From: an uncultured Sulfurimonas sp.
Lineage (GTDB): Bacteria > Campylobacterota > Campylobacteria > Campylobacterales > Sulfurimonadaceae
Length of the DNA: 64,000 bases
Direction: 5' to 3'
Assembly (NCBI RefSeq): GCF_963662755.1
Contig: NZ_OY759725.1
Span: 1,377,781 to 1,441,780 of the forward strand
This document shows, one piece after another, positions 55,805 to 63,519 of the stretch (its first letter is position 1; each line of letters opens with the position of its first letter). The notes under the pieces were generated by a model. That model was not told the origin of the DNA, ran no database searches, and saw only the letters and a program-made list of their open reading frames with translations. The position numbers were made by a program, and so were the translations under genes.

Positions 55805-56860
55805 TTACATTCCATAGATTATAAGCTCGATAGCCTCTAAAAGTTCTTTGTTAGAGATGTTGTTTGTGTTTGCATAGGCAAGTGCTGCTCCAGCTCCAAC
55901 ACCCTCTTTAGCTTCTCCATCATCATATTTTTTTAAGATAGGAATCTCTGTTTTAGCAAATGAAAAACTTGTATGAACCGCGTGAGGAGTGTAGCTAAGA
56001 AGAGAGAGTAGATGTTTTAAATCTGACTTTTCATCATTGGCTACCCATGAAGTAGTAGCGAGGGTAATGTTGTCGCTTTTTACTCTTTGTAGTACATCTT
56101 CTCTTAGTTTGTCAGCTACTAAAAGACAAGATGCCATCTGAGTTCCACCAGCTAAAACTACATGAAATCTTTTTGATGCTTCTAGTATAAATCCGGCACA
56201 AAAGATAAGCATATTGTCACTAACAAGTGAGAGTTTTTCAAAGTTGCTCATATCATCAGTAATAAGTGAAAGTGCCTCAGCGATAGTTTTGTCCTTTATA
56301 GAATCAGGTGTATTTAAAAAGCTCGAAGAAAAATCACCCTTGCAGTCAAACCCAAGACCTAGAGCCGTTGTGGCTGCTGTTGTAGTTCCGCTTGGAGTAC
56401 ACTCGGCTAAGATAAGATAATTTCCTTTTAGTTCATAGTTCTTGCCTGCAATCATCCCTTTTTCAAAAACAGCTTTGGCATCTATGTTTGCTCCTGTTGC
56501 AACAGAATCTGAAGGGTTAATGTCAAAGTTTTGAAGTGGAGTGTTTTGAGGTATAACATCCATGCCAAGGTTTAAAACTTCCATATTTGAGTATGGAGTT
56601 AGGTTGTGAACTGCTCTTGTGATGAGCGCAGGAGATGGAACACCGTTTGAGGTTTCAGGAATTTCTGAAAGTGAAAAAACTTTTTGATTTGTAATAAATT
56701 CAGCATCTAGAGTTGGTGTTAATGGGATTTTGCCAGGTATTCCAGCTTGTGAAATACCTTCTATCTCACAAGTTCTAGTAACTGAAGCTGCTAGTAAAAA
56801 GTCTGCTTTTCCTTTTGGAAGTGAGTCTAATTCATTTGTAAATATATTTAATGTTTTCAT
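55805..56860 (-). CDS. cobT: Nicotinate-nucleotide:lower-ligand-base phosphoribosyltransferase
   Basis: A 351-residue CobT that converts a lower-ligand base (dimethylbenzimidazole or an analogue) and nicotinate mononucleotide to alpha-ribazole phosphate. Landmarks are AGIPGKIPLTPTLDAEFI, GTTTAATTALGLGFDCKGDF, VVLAGGTQMASCLLVADKL and the C-terminal EGVGAGAALAYAN with the catalytic Glu. The N-terminus is variant compared with enteric CobT, so an altered base preference is possible. It lies one base after btuF and 3 bp before cobU. Confidence 0.93.
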   Translation of the reverse strand: MKTLNIFTNELDSLPKGKADFLLAASVTRTCEIEGISQAGIPGKIPLTPTLDAEFITNQKVFSLSEIPETSNGVPSPALITRAVHNLTPYSNMEVLNLGMDVIPQNTPLQNFDINPSDSVATGANIDAKAVFEKGMIAGKNYELKGNYLILAECTPSGTTTAATTALGLGFDCKGDFSSSFLNTPDSIKDKTIAEALSLITDDMSNFEKLSLVSDNMLIFCAGFILEASKRFHVVLAGGTQMASCLLVADKLREDVLQRVKSDNITLATTSWVANDEKSDLKHLLSLLSYTPHAVHTSFSFAKTEIPILKKYDDGEAKEGVGAGAALAYANTNNISNKELLEAIELIIYGM

Positions 56861-56861
56861 C

Positions 56862-57689
56862 TTAATTACCTGTGTTATAATTTTTGTTCATCTCATCTGA
56901 TAATATTTTTATAGTAAGTGCCACGCGGTGAGATGGGATGTGTAGGTAGTTTTCATCGACTATGGAGATGTTTTTGTTTCTAGAAGCATTTGTAGGTATA
57001 GAATACCAAGCTTTTAGTGCTTTTTTTACATTCACGTTTGCTTCTGTAGCATGTGAATGAAGTATGATAATCTGGTCGGGATTTAAAGCTATGATGTTTT
57101 CGTAGTTTAAGACTGGTTGGCTTGTTGAGTCTGCAGTATAAGCGTTTGTATTTCCACAAAGTTTAATAATATCTTCAAAGAAAATATCGTGTCCTGCTAT
57201 GTAGGTAGATGAGCGTAAATCTTCACGAAGACCGTAGACTATCATAACGCTGTGAGGAGTTTTGTTTTTTGAAGCTTTGTTTGTTGCATCTGTTATATCT
57301 TGTATGAGCTTGTCGCCATTTTTTGAGTTTATTTCCAGACTAAGTCTATTTATAGATTTTTTGATGTTTTCTATGGTTCTTAGATTTAACATTAGTGTTT
57401 TGATTTTAAAATATTTTAGTTTTTCTAGGGTACTTTGGTTAAAATTTTGACCTACAACAAGAGTAGGAGAGAGAGATAAGATTTTTTCTATATTTGGGTT
57501 TGAGTAGTTTCCCACAATTGGAAGTTTTCTTGCTTCTTTTGGATACAGAGAATAAGAAGAAGTTCCCACAAGAGAGTCACCTTTTTCAAGTGCATAAACT
57601 ATCTCCGTTAAAGATGGGCTAAGAGAGAGGATTCTTTCATTAGCGCTGAGTATGAGTGTAAAAAACATTATGACAAAAAAAGTTTTTAT
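56862..57689 (-). CDS. btuF: Corrinoid-binding periplasmic protein (BtuF), probable ATA start
   Basis: A cluster A-2 periplasmic binding protein of about 275 residues (RILSLSPSLTEIVYALEKGD; VGNYSNPNIEKILSLSPTLV; GHDIFFEDIIKLCGNTNAY). It would deliver cobalamin or cobinamide to BtuCD. The first ATG, at 57668, has no ribosome site and truncates the signal peptide. ATA at 57687-57689 is in frame, lies 6 nt after a strong AAAAAAGGA, and gives initiator-KTFFVIMFFTLILSANER, a complete signal peptide. I therefore place the start at 57689. An ATG-to-ATA mutation lowering expression is the alternative view. Confidence 0.8.
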   Translation of the reverse strand: MKTFFVIMFFTLILSANERILSLSPSLTEIVYALEKGDSLVGTSSYSLYPKEARKLPIVGNYSNPNIEKILSLSPTLVVGQNFNQSTLEKLKYFKIKTLMLNLRTIENIKKSINRLSLEINSKNGDKLIQDITDATNKASKNKTPHSVMIVYGLREDLRSSTYIAGHDIFFEDIIKLCGNTNAYTADSTSQPVLNYENIIALNPDQIIILHSHATEANVNVKKALKAWYSIPTNASRNKNISIVDENYLHIPSHRVALTIKILSDEMNKNYNTGN

Positions 57690-57717
57690 TTTATATCCTT
57701 TTTTAAAAAGTCTTCTA

Positions 57718-57741
57718 GTTCCACCTCAGGAGAGGTGGAAC
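57718..57741. repeat. Palindromic element, copy A1
   Basis: GTTCCACCTC (57718-57727), loop AGGA and GAGGTGGAAC (57732-57741), a perfect 10-bp stem preceded by CTA and followed by CGAGGG. It lies between btuF and btuB and is nearly identical to copy B1 upstream of btuB. Confidence 0.75.
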
Positions 57742-57752
57742 GAGGGGGCGTT

Positions 57753-57782
57753 CTGGCTCCACCTCTCCTGAGGTGGAGCCAG
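57753..57782. repeat. Palindromic element, copy A2
   Basis: CTGGCTCCACCTC (57753-57765), loop TCCT and GAGGTGGAGCCAG (57770-57782), a perfect 13-bp stem. It is the inverted-orientation form of A1 (loop TCCT instead of AGGA), 11 bp away from it, with compensatory changes in the stem. Confidence 0.75.
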
Positions 57783-57790
57783 AGAACTGC

Positions 57791-57804
57791 GGGACTAAAG
57801 TCCC
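57791..57804. repeat. Small palindrome GGGACT-AA-AGTCCC
   Basis: A perfect 6-bp stem just beside A2. The surrounding TGCGGGACTA is shared with the hairpin region at 63461-63470, hinting at a second repeat family. Confidence 0.5.
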
Positions 57805-57860
57805 ACTTCCGATGCATTGTTGAGTCTTGTAAGTGAGGCTTTAGCATCGCCTTTTATTCT

Positions 57861-59807
57861 TTAATACTTTAGCTTAAAGCCTGCTATAGCTGTTGTTGAA
57901 AAATTTACAGGGTAGATAGCATCGTCATATATCCATAAACCGTTTTTTTGATTAAACAGGTTGTTTATTTTAGCAAAAATTTCCCAAGATTTTTTTGCGT
58001 AAGTAGCAGAGATGTCTGTACTCATGTATGCATCTTGTTTTTGAGAGAAGTTGTTGTTAAAGTCATCTGCTGCATAAGCTTCTGAGCGATATATTTGAGT
58101 CAAAGCAATAGTTGTAAACTTATCTGGAGTGTAGCCAAGAGTTGCTTTAATATTATGATCTGAAACACCAGGAAGGTGGTTTCCTGAGTAATCCTCAGTA
58201 CCCTCTTTTTCTTGGTCTATTATAGCCTGAACATAGTTATAGTTTAGTGCTACATTAAACTCAGGAGAGATGATGAACTTGTCATATAAATCTACTCCGT
58301 ATTTGTATGATTTGTCTATGTTTGTATTTTTACTATTTATATATGTTGGATCTGAGTAGTAATAAATTTCATCTTCTAAATCAATATAATACGCAGATAT
58401 TTTAAACTTATTTTTTGTTGTAATATGATTAAACCCAAGAGTGTAGTTATGAGCTTTTGATGGTTTTACATAGCCCATATAAGCACCAGTAGAAAATTTA
58501 AATAGTCTATCAAGACTAGCTGATTGATAAGAGTGTGAGTAGTTAAAAAACACAGATGCATCTTTGCTTAGCATCTGGTTTATTCCTAATTCAATACCAC
58601 TCAGAGAGTCTTCTTCATTTTTATCTGTTTTGCTCTTGAACTTAACCTCTTCATATCTGTAACCAGCTTTTAAAGATAGAGAATTAATTCTGTAATTACT
58701 CATGATGTATCCAGCTTGATTTTCTTTTGTTAGCTCCAATGATGGTTTTGTTACCTCACCGTCAAAACCATCTACTCCAACTTTAACAGATATAGCATCT
58801 GTAGCATAATCAACAGATGCAGATAGTGATTTATAGTCGTAGTTAGTCACTGAAGAGTAAGTGATATAGTTTGACTTTTTCTTTTCTCTATTAACATTTG
58901 CATTTAATGATAACTTGTCATTTATAAAGTATTTAGCACCAGCACTTAAAACATCACTATCGTAAGTTTGATGCGTAGAATCACTTGGAACCCAGAGTCC
59001 TGTCCAAGATTGGTATGTGCTTCCCTGTTGCATTGGATTATTCTTGTATTCATCTTTTTTCATAGAACCAGCATAAATAACATCAGTTCTAGAAAATGAA
59101 GCTCCTAGATTTAGCTCTAAGTCATCAGTTACAAGGTAAGCTAGGTTAAAACTTCCTGTTGAGAATCTGTTTTCATCTTTATTTCCTGCAGAGTCTATTT
59201 CTCTGATTCCACCATTTTTTTGTGCTTCACCGCTTGCAGAAACTGATAGCTTTTCATCTTTATGACCTAGGTAAAAAGAAGCATCTGCAGTTCCATAAGT
59301 TCCCATATAAAAAGAGATTTCTTTGTCATTGTTTTGTTTTGTAATGATGTTAATTACACCAGCATTTGCACCGTCACCACCGACAACTATACCGCTAGAT
59401 TTTATGATTTCTATTCTTTTAACAGATGATGGAGATATAGAAGATAGCATAGCAGGAACCATATCCACATTGTTCATCTTACGACCGTTAATTGTTACAA
59501 CTATATTTTGATAACCATCATTTCCAAAACCTCTCATATCTAGTTTTTGGTTAAATGGATTTCCATAACTTGGTGTTGCAACTACGGAAGTTTGAGAGTT
59601 TAAAAACTCATACATATTTTGAACATGAGCTTTTTCTATGTCTTTTTGAGTGTAGATCTCTACTGCATCTGTGGATTTTAGCTCATCTGTTTTTATAGCA
59701 GTTGATGTGATTTCAAGTGGTTTTAGAACCACGGTATTTGCATCTTCTGCATGAAGTTGGCTTAAAAAAGCGACTAGAACTAATGATAATTTTATATTTT
59801 TTTGCAT
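57861..59807 (-). CDS. btuB: TonB-dependent outer-membrane receptor, probable corrinoid receptor (BtuB)
   Basis: A 648-residue TonB-dependent receptor. Signal peptide MQKNIKLSLVLVAFLSQLHA is followed by a TonB-box-like NTVVLKPLEITS. The plug has DMRGFGNDGYQNIVVTINGR and SVKRIEIIKSSGIVVGGDGA NAGVINIITK (two blocks), and a 22-strand barrel follows. The C-terminal strand ends in TTAIAGFKLKY. Corrinoid specificity is inferred from its place next to btuF and the cob operon and from BtuB-like length. Palindromic repeats lie on both sides. No cobalamin riboswitch is visible upstream. Only a weak GGA precedes the ATG. Confidence 0.82.
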   Translation of the reverse strand: MQKNIKLSLVLVAFLSQLHAEDANTVVLKPLEITSTAIKTDELKSTDAVEIYTQKDIEKAHVQNMYEFLNSQTSVVATPSYGNPFNQKLDMRGFGNDGYQNIVVTINGRKMNNVDMVPAMLSSISPSSVKRIEIIKSSGIVVGGDGANAGVINIITKQNNDKEISFYMGTYGTADASFYLGHKDEKLSVSASGEAQKNGGIREIDSAGNKDENRFSTGSFNLAYLVTDDLELNLGASFSRTDVIYAGSMKKDEYKNNPMQQGSTYQSWTGLWVPSDSTHQTYDSDVLSAGAKYFINDKLSLNANVNREKKKSNYITYSSVTNYDYKSLSASVDYATDAISVKVGVDGFDGEVTKPSLELTKENQAGYIMSNYRINSLSLKAGYRYEEVKFKSKTDKNEEDSLSGIELGINQMLSKDASVFFNYSHSYQSASLDRLFKFSTGAYMGYVKPSKAHNYTLGFNHITTKNKFKISAYYIDLEDEIYYYSDPTYINSKNTNIDKSYKYGVDLYDKFIISPEFNVALNYNYVQAIIDQEKEGTEDYSGNHLPGVSDHNIKATLGYTPDKFTTIALTQIYRSEAYAADDFNNNFSQKQDAYMSTDISATYAKKSWEIFAKINNLFNQKNGLWIYDDAIYPVNFSTTAIAGFKLKY

Positions 59808-59842
59808 CTATTGTATGTCCTACATAATCGTGAATAGCTCTA

Positions 59843-59866
59843 GTTCCACCTCTCCTGAGGTGGAAC
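59843..59866. repeat. Palindromic element, copy B1
   Basis: GTTCCACCTC (59843-59852), loop TCCT and GAGGTGGAAC (59857-59866), preceded by CTA. The arms are identical to A1 with the loop inverted. On the minus strand it lies in the btuB leader, about 35 nt before the ATG. Confidence 0.75.
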
Positions 59867-59886
59867 TTAAAGACTTGTTTTTGGCA

Positions 59887-59908
59887 TTCCACCTTAGGAA
59901 AGGTGGAA
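59887..59908. repeat. Palindromic element, copy B2
   Basis: TTCCACCTT (59887-59895), loop AGGA and AAGGTGGAA (59900-59908), then CGAGGG as after A1. The innermost base pair is changed on both sides, keeping the stem intact. Confidence 0.7.
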
Positions 59909-59938
59909 CGAGGGAGTTTTTTGTATGTTTGTAGAAGA

Positions 59939-60091
59939 TTAAGCTGCGGGAGGTGATGCTATTTTTATAGTTAGAGGTTTTCCGCTAAGAGTTGATGTAG
60001 ATGCGCAAAGTGCCACAATTTTTTGTTGTGAAACATGGGCTTGTATTGCTGCTAATGAGAAGTAGTTTCTACCAAAACCTTTAGGCATCAT
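59939..60091 (-). CDS. Possible 50-residue small protein or leader peptide upstream of btuB
   Basis: The frame starts ATG ATG at 60091/60088 and ends with TAA at 59939. The product begins MMPKGFGRNYFSLAAIQAHV and ends TIKIASPPAA. Codon choice (AAA, GCA, CTT, ATA) resembles neighbouring genes. No ribosome site of AGGA type precedes it. It reads in the same direction as btuB, and the two palindromes lie between its stop and the btuB start, so it may be a leader frame or the first gene of the btuB message. I recognise no family. Confidence 0.35.
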   Translation of the reverse strand: MMPKGFGRNYFSLAAIQAHVSQQKIVALCASTSTLSGKPLTIKIASPPAA

Positions 60092-60166
60092 TGTTTATTA
60101 TCTGTCTTTTTTAGTGAAAATTTTTCATAATTGTAGTGAAATAATTTTAATTTTCAATGAAAAAGG

Positions 60167-60172
60167 TATAAT
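60167..60172 (+). promoter_or_regulatory. -10 box of the REC-GGDEF-EAL gene
   Basis: TATAAT with start expected near 60179. It is followed by AAAAAGG at 60232-60238 and the ATG at 60249, so the leader is about 70 nt. Confidence 0.5.
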
Positions 60173-60248
60173 GCCAATTCTGTTGAGAAATTATTAACAA
60201 TTAAAAATACTAAAATAAATCACAAACAACAAAAAAGGTAAATATGCT

Positions 60249-61946
60249 ATGAATAAAGAGCATTATGAAGCTTTAATAAAAAGTACTAAAAAACTAAACT
60301 TGCTTTATGTAGAAGATGACAAAATCGCTAGAGAGTCAATGTTAAAGTTTTTGAACACTTTTTTTTCAAATATTGATGTAGCAGAAGATGGCGAAGAAGC
60401 TTATGAAAAAAAACTCTTAAAAAGTTACGACATAATAATTACAGATATAAATATGCCAAAATTAAATGGTATAGAGCTTATTGAGAAGATTCGTAAAAGT
60501 GATGAACTGGTCTCTATAATTGTTTTTTCTGCTTATGAAAACAATGATTATCTTGTTAAGAGCATACGGTATGGGGTAGATGGATACTTGTTTAAACCAA
60601 TGGAGTTAGAACAGTTTTATGCCATCATCTCAAAAATAGTAAAGAGAATAGAAACAGAAAACTCACTTATAGAGTATAAAAATACTTTAGAACAAAAAGT
60701 AGAAGAGAAAACTACAGAACTTAGACATAGATGCTACCATGAGTTTTACACAAATCTACCAAATTCTCAAAAACTTCAAATAGATATTCTTAAGAGCGAT
60801 TATAGTTATATGCTTCTTTTAGACATATCTCATTTTGCAACCATAAATAAAGAGTATGGAAAAAGTTTTGCAAATCATGTTTTAGTTAAAACAGCGCGTG
60901 TTTTAGAGCATCATATACATACAAAAGCAAAACTTTACAAGACAGAATCTGATAGATTTATAATAATGCTAAAAGAAACTTCGCTTGAAGATGTAGATAA
61001 TTATTGTAAACAATTAGTTGCGTTTTTTGATAACAAAAATATAGAAGTCGATAATGCAGAGATTCATATAACTTTTAATATTGGTGTTGCAAATGTTCAT
61101 TTTAATGCCGCAGATACTCTTATAAACTGTGAATATGCCCTAGATAAATCAAAAGAGCTTGGAAGTAGGCATTATGAAATTTTTGATGAAAACAAAAACT
61201 GCTTTCAAGATGAAAAAGATGCTATATCAAAACTAAAACTTACAAGAGCGCTTATCTTAGAAGACAATATAGCACCTTATTTTCAACCTATAAAAAACTT
61301 AGCAAATGATGAAATCATTAAGTATGAAGTTCTAGCTCGTGGAATTTTAGATAATGAAATAATTTCACCAGCTCATTTTATAAGAGCTGCTGAAAAATTA
61401 GGACTTATAACCTCCATAACAAGAAGCATGATAAACAAAAGTTTTAAGTTTTTTAAAGATAAAAAGTATGAATTTTCTATCAATATTACAGAGCGAGATC
61501 TTTTAGAAAAATATCTTGAGAAGTTTTTACAAGATAAGATAAAAATCTATAACATAGATCCATCAAGAGTTACTTTTGAAATACTTGAAAATATTACTTT
61601 AGTAAAAAATAATGAAATTATTGTTAAGCAGTTAAATGGTTTAAGAGAGATGGGTTTTAAAATCGCAATAGATGATTTTGGTATAGAAAATTCAAACTTT
61701 AGCAGACTTCTTGAAATTAACTTGGATTTTATAAAAATAGATGGAATGTTTATAAAAAATCTAAAACAGAGTGATAGAAATAGAACCATAACAAGAGCCA
61801 TAGTAAATTTAGCTAAAACACTTGGCATCCAAACTGTTGCAGAGTTTGTTGAAGATGAAGAGATTTATGAGATTATTAAAGAGTGTGGCATCGATTTTGC
61901 TCAAGGTTATCATATAGGAAAGCCAGAAGCTATTTTAATTAGTTGA
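60249..61946 (+). CDS. Response regulator with degenerate GGDEF and probably active EAL domain
   Basis: A 565-residue cytoplasmic protein. The receiver (about 15-130) has LLYVEDDKIARESM, phospho Asp in IIITDINMPKLNG and Lys in YLFKPMELE. A coiled coil leads to a GGDEF domain in which the motif reads ESDRF, so no diguanylate cyclase activity is expected. The EAL domain (about 330-560) keeps the Glu (KYEVLARG), FEILEN, IAIDDFG, FIKIDGMFI and AEFVED residues needed for c-di-GMP hydrolysis. It is a single gene with its own promoter, and its kinase is not adjacent. Confidence 0.87.
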   Translation: MNKEHYEALIKSTKKLNLLYVEDDKIARESMLKFLNTFFSNIDVAEDGEEAYEKKLLKSYDIIITDINMPKLNGIELIEKIRKSDELVSIIVFSAYENNDYLVKSIRYGVDGYLFKPMELEQFYAIISKIVKRIETENSLIEYKNTLEQKVEEKTTELRHRCYHEFYTNLPNSQKLQIDILKSDYSYMLLLDISHFATINKEYGKSFANHVLVKTARVLEHHIHTKAKLYKTESDRFIIMLKETSLEDVDNYCKQLVAFFDNKNIEVDNAEIHITFNIGVANVHFNAADTLINCEYALDKSKELGSRHYEIFDENKNCFQDEKDAISKLKLTRALILEDNIAPYFQPIKNLANDEIIKYEVLARGILDNEIISPAHFIRAAEKLGLITSITRSMINKSFKFFKDKKYEFSINITERDLLEKYLEKFLQDKIKIYNIDPSRVTFEILENITLVKNNEIIVKQLNGLREMGFKIAIDDFGIENSNFSRLLEINLDFIKIDGMFIKNLKQSDRNRTITRAIVNLAKTLGIQTVAEFVEDEEIYEIIKECGIDFAQGYHIGKPEAILIS

Positions 61947-61972
61947 TGTACCTACAATTGTTTTATATCTGA

Positions 61973-61978
61973 TAAAAT
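61973..61978 (+). promoter_or_regulatory. -10-like box directly before the NFACT gene
   Basis: TAAAAT is followed by 6 nt and the ATG at 61985, with no ribosome site. It fits a leaderless start. Confidence 0.4.
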
Positions 61979-61984
61979 CTGCTT

Positions 61985-63310
61985 ATGAAACTTTCACACT
62001 TAAAACAAATAAAAAACTATTTAGAAAAATTTCAAAAAATATCTGCGATTTACAGAGTAAGCGACACAATTATTAAAGTAGCATTTGATAAAGATGATGA
62101 ACTCTTTTTTGAGATGCAACGCTCAAACTCTAAGATATTTAGATGCGATTCTTATGTCCGCTCAAAAGTTTATAATGCTCCTTTTGATGTCTTACTCTCA
62201 AAGAGATTTAATCGTGCAAATATATTGAGTGTCGAGCTTATAAACGAAGATAAAATTTTAAGATTTAAAACCTCTGTAAGCTCTGCATATAAAGAAGAAA
62301 TAACGCTACTTCAGTTTGAATTTACAGGCAAATATACAAATGTAATTATTTTAGATGAGAATGAAGTCGTGCTTGAAGCTCTTCGTCATGTTGATATTTT
62401 TTCATCTTTTCGTGAAGTAAAAGTAGGTCAAAAACTTCTAGAAGCCCCTAACGCTCCTTTTGTTGCAAAAGAGTATCCGCTTGAAGATGTAGAAAAGTTT
62501 TTGTTTGATGAGTATGCTAAAGATATCGAAGCAAAGTTAGAGTCTTTGAAAAAACAAAAGCTTTCAATACTTGGTAAAAAACTAAAAAAGTTAGAAAAAT
62601 TATATGCATCTCTTGAAGATGAAAAAAAATTAGAGTCCGAGATGCATACTTCACAGCACTATGGAAATTTAGTTTTGTCTAATTTGCATAACATTAAGCC
62701 GTATCAAAAAATTTTACAATTGAATGATTATGATGGAAAAATTGTAAAAATAGAACTTCATAAAGAATTTTCATCTCCATCAGCTATGGCAAATTCACTC
62801 TTTAGCAAAAGTAAAAAAGCAAAACAAAAAGTTTTGCATCTGCATATAGAAAAAGAGTCACTTAGCTCTAAAATAAAACATATAAAACTCTTTATCTCAG
62901 CAGTAAAAGATGCAAAAGATATAGCTAAAATACAGCTACTTTTTCCAAAACAAGTTCAATCAAAAAAGGTAAAAATAAACGAATCAATAGAAACTTTTTG
63001 GATAGAGGGTTATAAGGTTCAACTTGGAAAAAATGAAAAAGGAAATATAGAAGTTTTAAAAAATGCAAGAGCAAAAGATATCTGGGTTCATATGAAAGAT
63101 AGACCATCAGCTCATGTAATCATCACAACTGATAAGCAAAATATTCCTATGAATATCATAGAAGGTGCAGCAAGATTGTGTGTTGATTTTACTCTGTCTC
63201 AAAAAGATAGATTTTTGGTCGATTATACTCCAAGACGTGAAGTGACTATACAAAACGGTGCGAATGTGCTTTACAACAAGTACAAGACAATAGAGATAGA
63301 TACCCGTTAA
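61985..63310 (+). CDS. NFACT-family protein (RqcH/fibronectin-binding-like)
   Basis: A 441-residue protein. The NFACT-N region (LFFEMQRSNSKIFRCDSYVR; YTNVIILDENEVVLEALRHV) is followed by helical/coiled-coil middle parts. The C-terminal NFACT-R (DUF814) domain has RAKDIWVHMKDRPSAHVIIT and RREVTIQNGANVLYNKYKTI. In Bacillus, RqcH recruits tRNA-Ala to stalled 50S subunits for C-terminal alanine tailing. At 441 residues this is shorter than RqcH (about 570), as in other Campylobacterota. Ribosome rescue is inferred. A perfect 11-bp hairpin follows the stop codon. Confidence 0.88.
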   Translation: MKLSHLKQIKNYLEKFQKISAIYRVSDTIIKVAFDKDDELFFEMQRSNSKIFRCDSYVRSKVYNAPFDVLLSKRFNRANILSVELINEDKILRFKTSVSSAYKEEITLLQFEFTGKYTNVIILDENEVVLEALRHVDIFSSFREVKVGQKLLEAPNAPFVAKEYPLEDVEKFLFDEYAKDIEAKLESLKKQKLSILGKKLKKLEKLYASLEDEKKLESEMHTSQHYGNLVLSNLHNIKPYQKILQLNDYDGKIVKIELHKEFSSPSAMANSLFSKSKKAKQKVLHLHIEKESLSSKIKHIKLFISAVKDAKDIAKIQLLFPKQVQSKKVKINESIETFWIEGYKVQLGKNEKGNIEVLKNARAKDIWVHMKDRPSAHVIITTDKQNIPMNIIEGAARLCVDFTLSQKDRFLVDYTPRREVTIQNGANVLYNKYKTIEIDTR

Positions 63311-63318
63311 TAGTCTTT

Positions 63319-63345
63319 TTGTAAAAGAAGTGAATTCTTTTACAA
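63319..63345 (+). terminator. Hairpin after the NFACT gene
   Basis: TTGTAAAAGAA (63319-63329) and TTCTTTTACAA (63335-63345) form a perfect 11-bp stem with loop GTGAA, 9 bp after the stop codon. There is no T tract after it, so it may stabilise the 3' end instead of terminating. Confidence 0.45.
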
Positions 63346-63350
63346 TGCAT

Positions 63351-63485
63351 CTCACTAAAGCTACACTTAGCAGTGAGAGAATTGGCTTAAAAGTTTCTCG
63401 CCGAAAGGCGAAGCTTTAGTAGCCTTAGCGGCTTTAGCGGAGTAAAGGGACTTGTTCCTTTGCGGGACTAATAAATAGTAGTCCC
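63351..63485 (+). repeat. Cluster of consecutive hairpins before the small acidic protein gene
   Basis: Successive inverted repeats: CTCACT/AGTGAG (63351-63377), TCGCC-GAAA-GGCGA (63398-63411), AGCC/GGCT (63421-63433), AAAGGGA-CTTG-TTCCTTT (63444-63461) and GGGACTA/TAGTCCC (63464-63485). The GAAA loop is a GNRA tetraloop. It is more GC-rich than its surroundings. It could be a structured leader RNA or a mosaic of short repeats. Confidence 0.5.
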
Positions 63486-63519
63486 TTAAATTTATGAAAT
63501 AAATCTTAAGGAGCGAGTT

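Larger units (their letters stand above)
59808..60248. other. Long intergenic region upstream of btuB
   Basis: This 441-bp gap contains, from the btuB side, two palindromes (59843-59908), a possible 50-codon minus-strand gene (59939-60091), and an AT-rich divergent promoter area (60092-60248). The latter includes the -10 box at 60167-60172 for the REC-GGDEF-EAL gene. A weak dyad with TGAAA and TTTCA ends (60137-60156) could be an operator, but I cannot name a regulator. No corrinoid riboswitch (no B12-box-like GCCACTG and no conserved core) is visible. Confidence 0.6.

Noticed and set aside
57718..57782. Palindromes after btuB as ordinary terminators only
   Set aside because: Near-identical copies occur upstream of btuB and at 36.8 kb, and most lack a T tract; a repeat family explains them better, although terminator activity at copy A1 is possible.
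59843..59908. Short CRISPR array
   Set aside because: Only two palindromes of unequal length, opposite loop orientation and no spacer regularity; no cas genes.
60137..60156. Fur-type operator between btuB leader and the REC-GGDEF-EAL gene
   Set aside because: Only five bases match at each end in very AT-rich DNA; too weak to name a regulator.
59808..60248. Cobalamin riboswitch upstream of btuB
   Set aside because: I searched both strands by eye for a B12 box and conserved core and found none.
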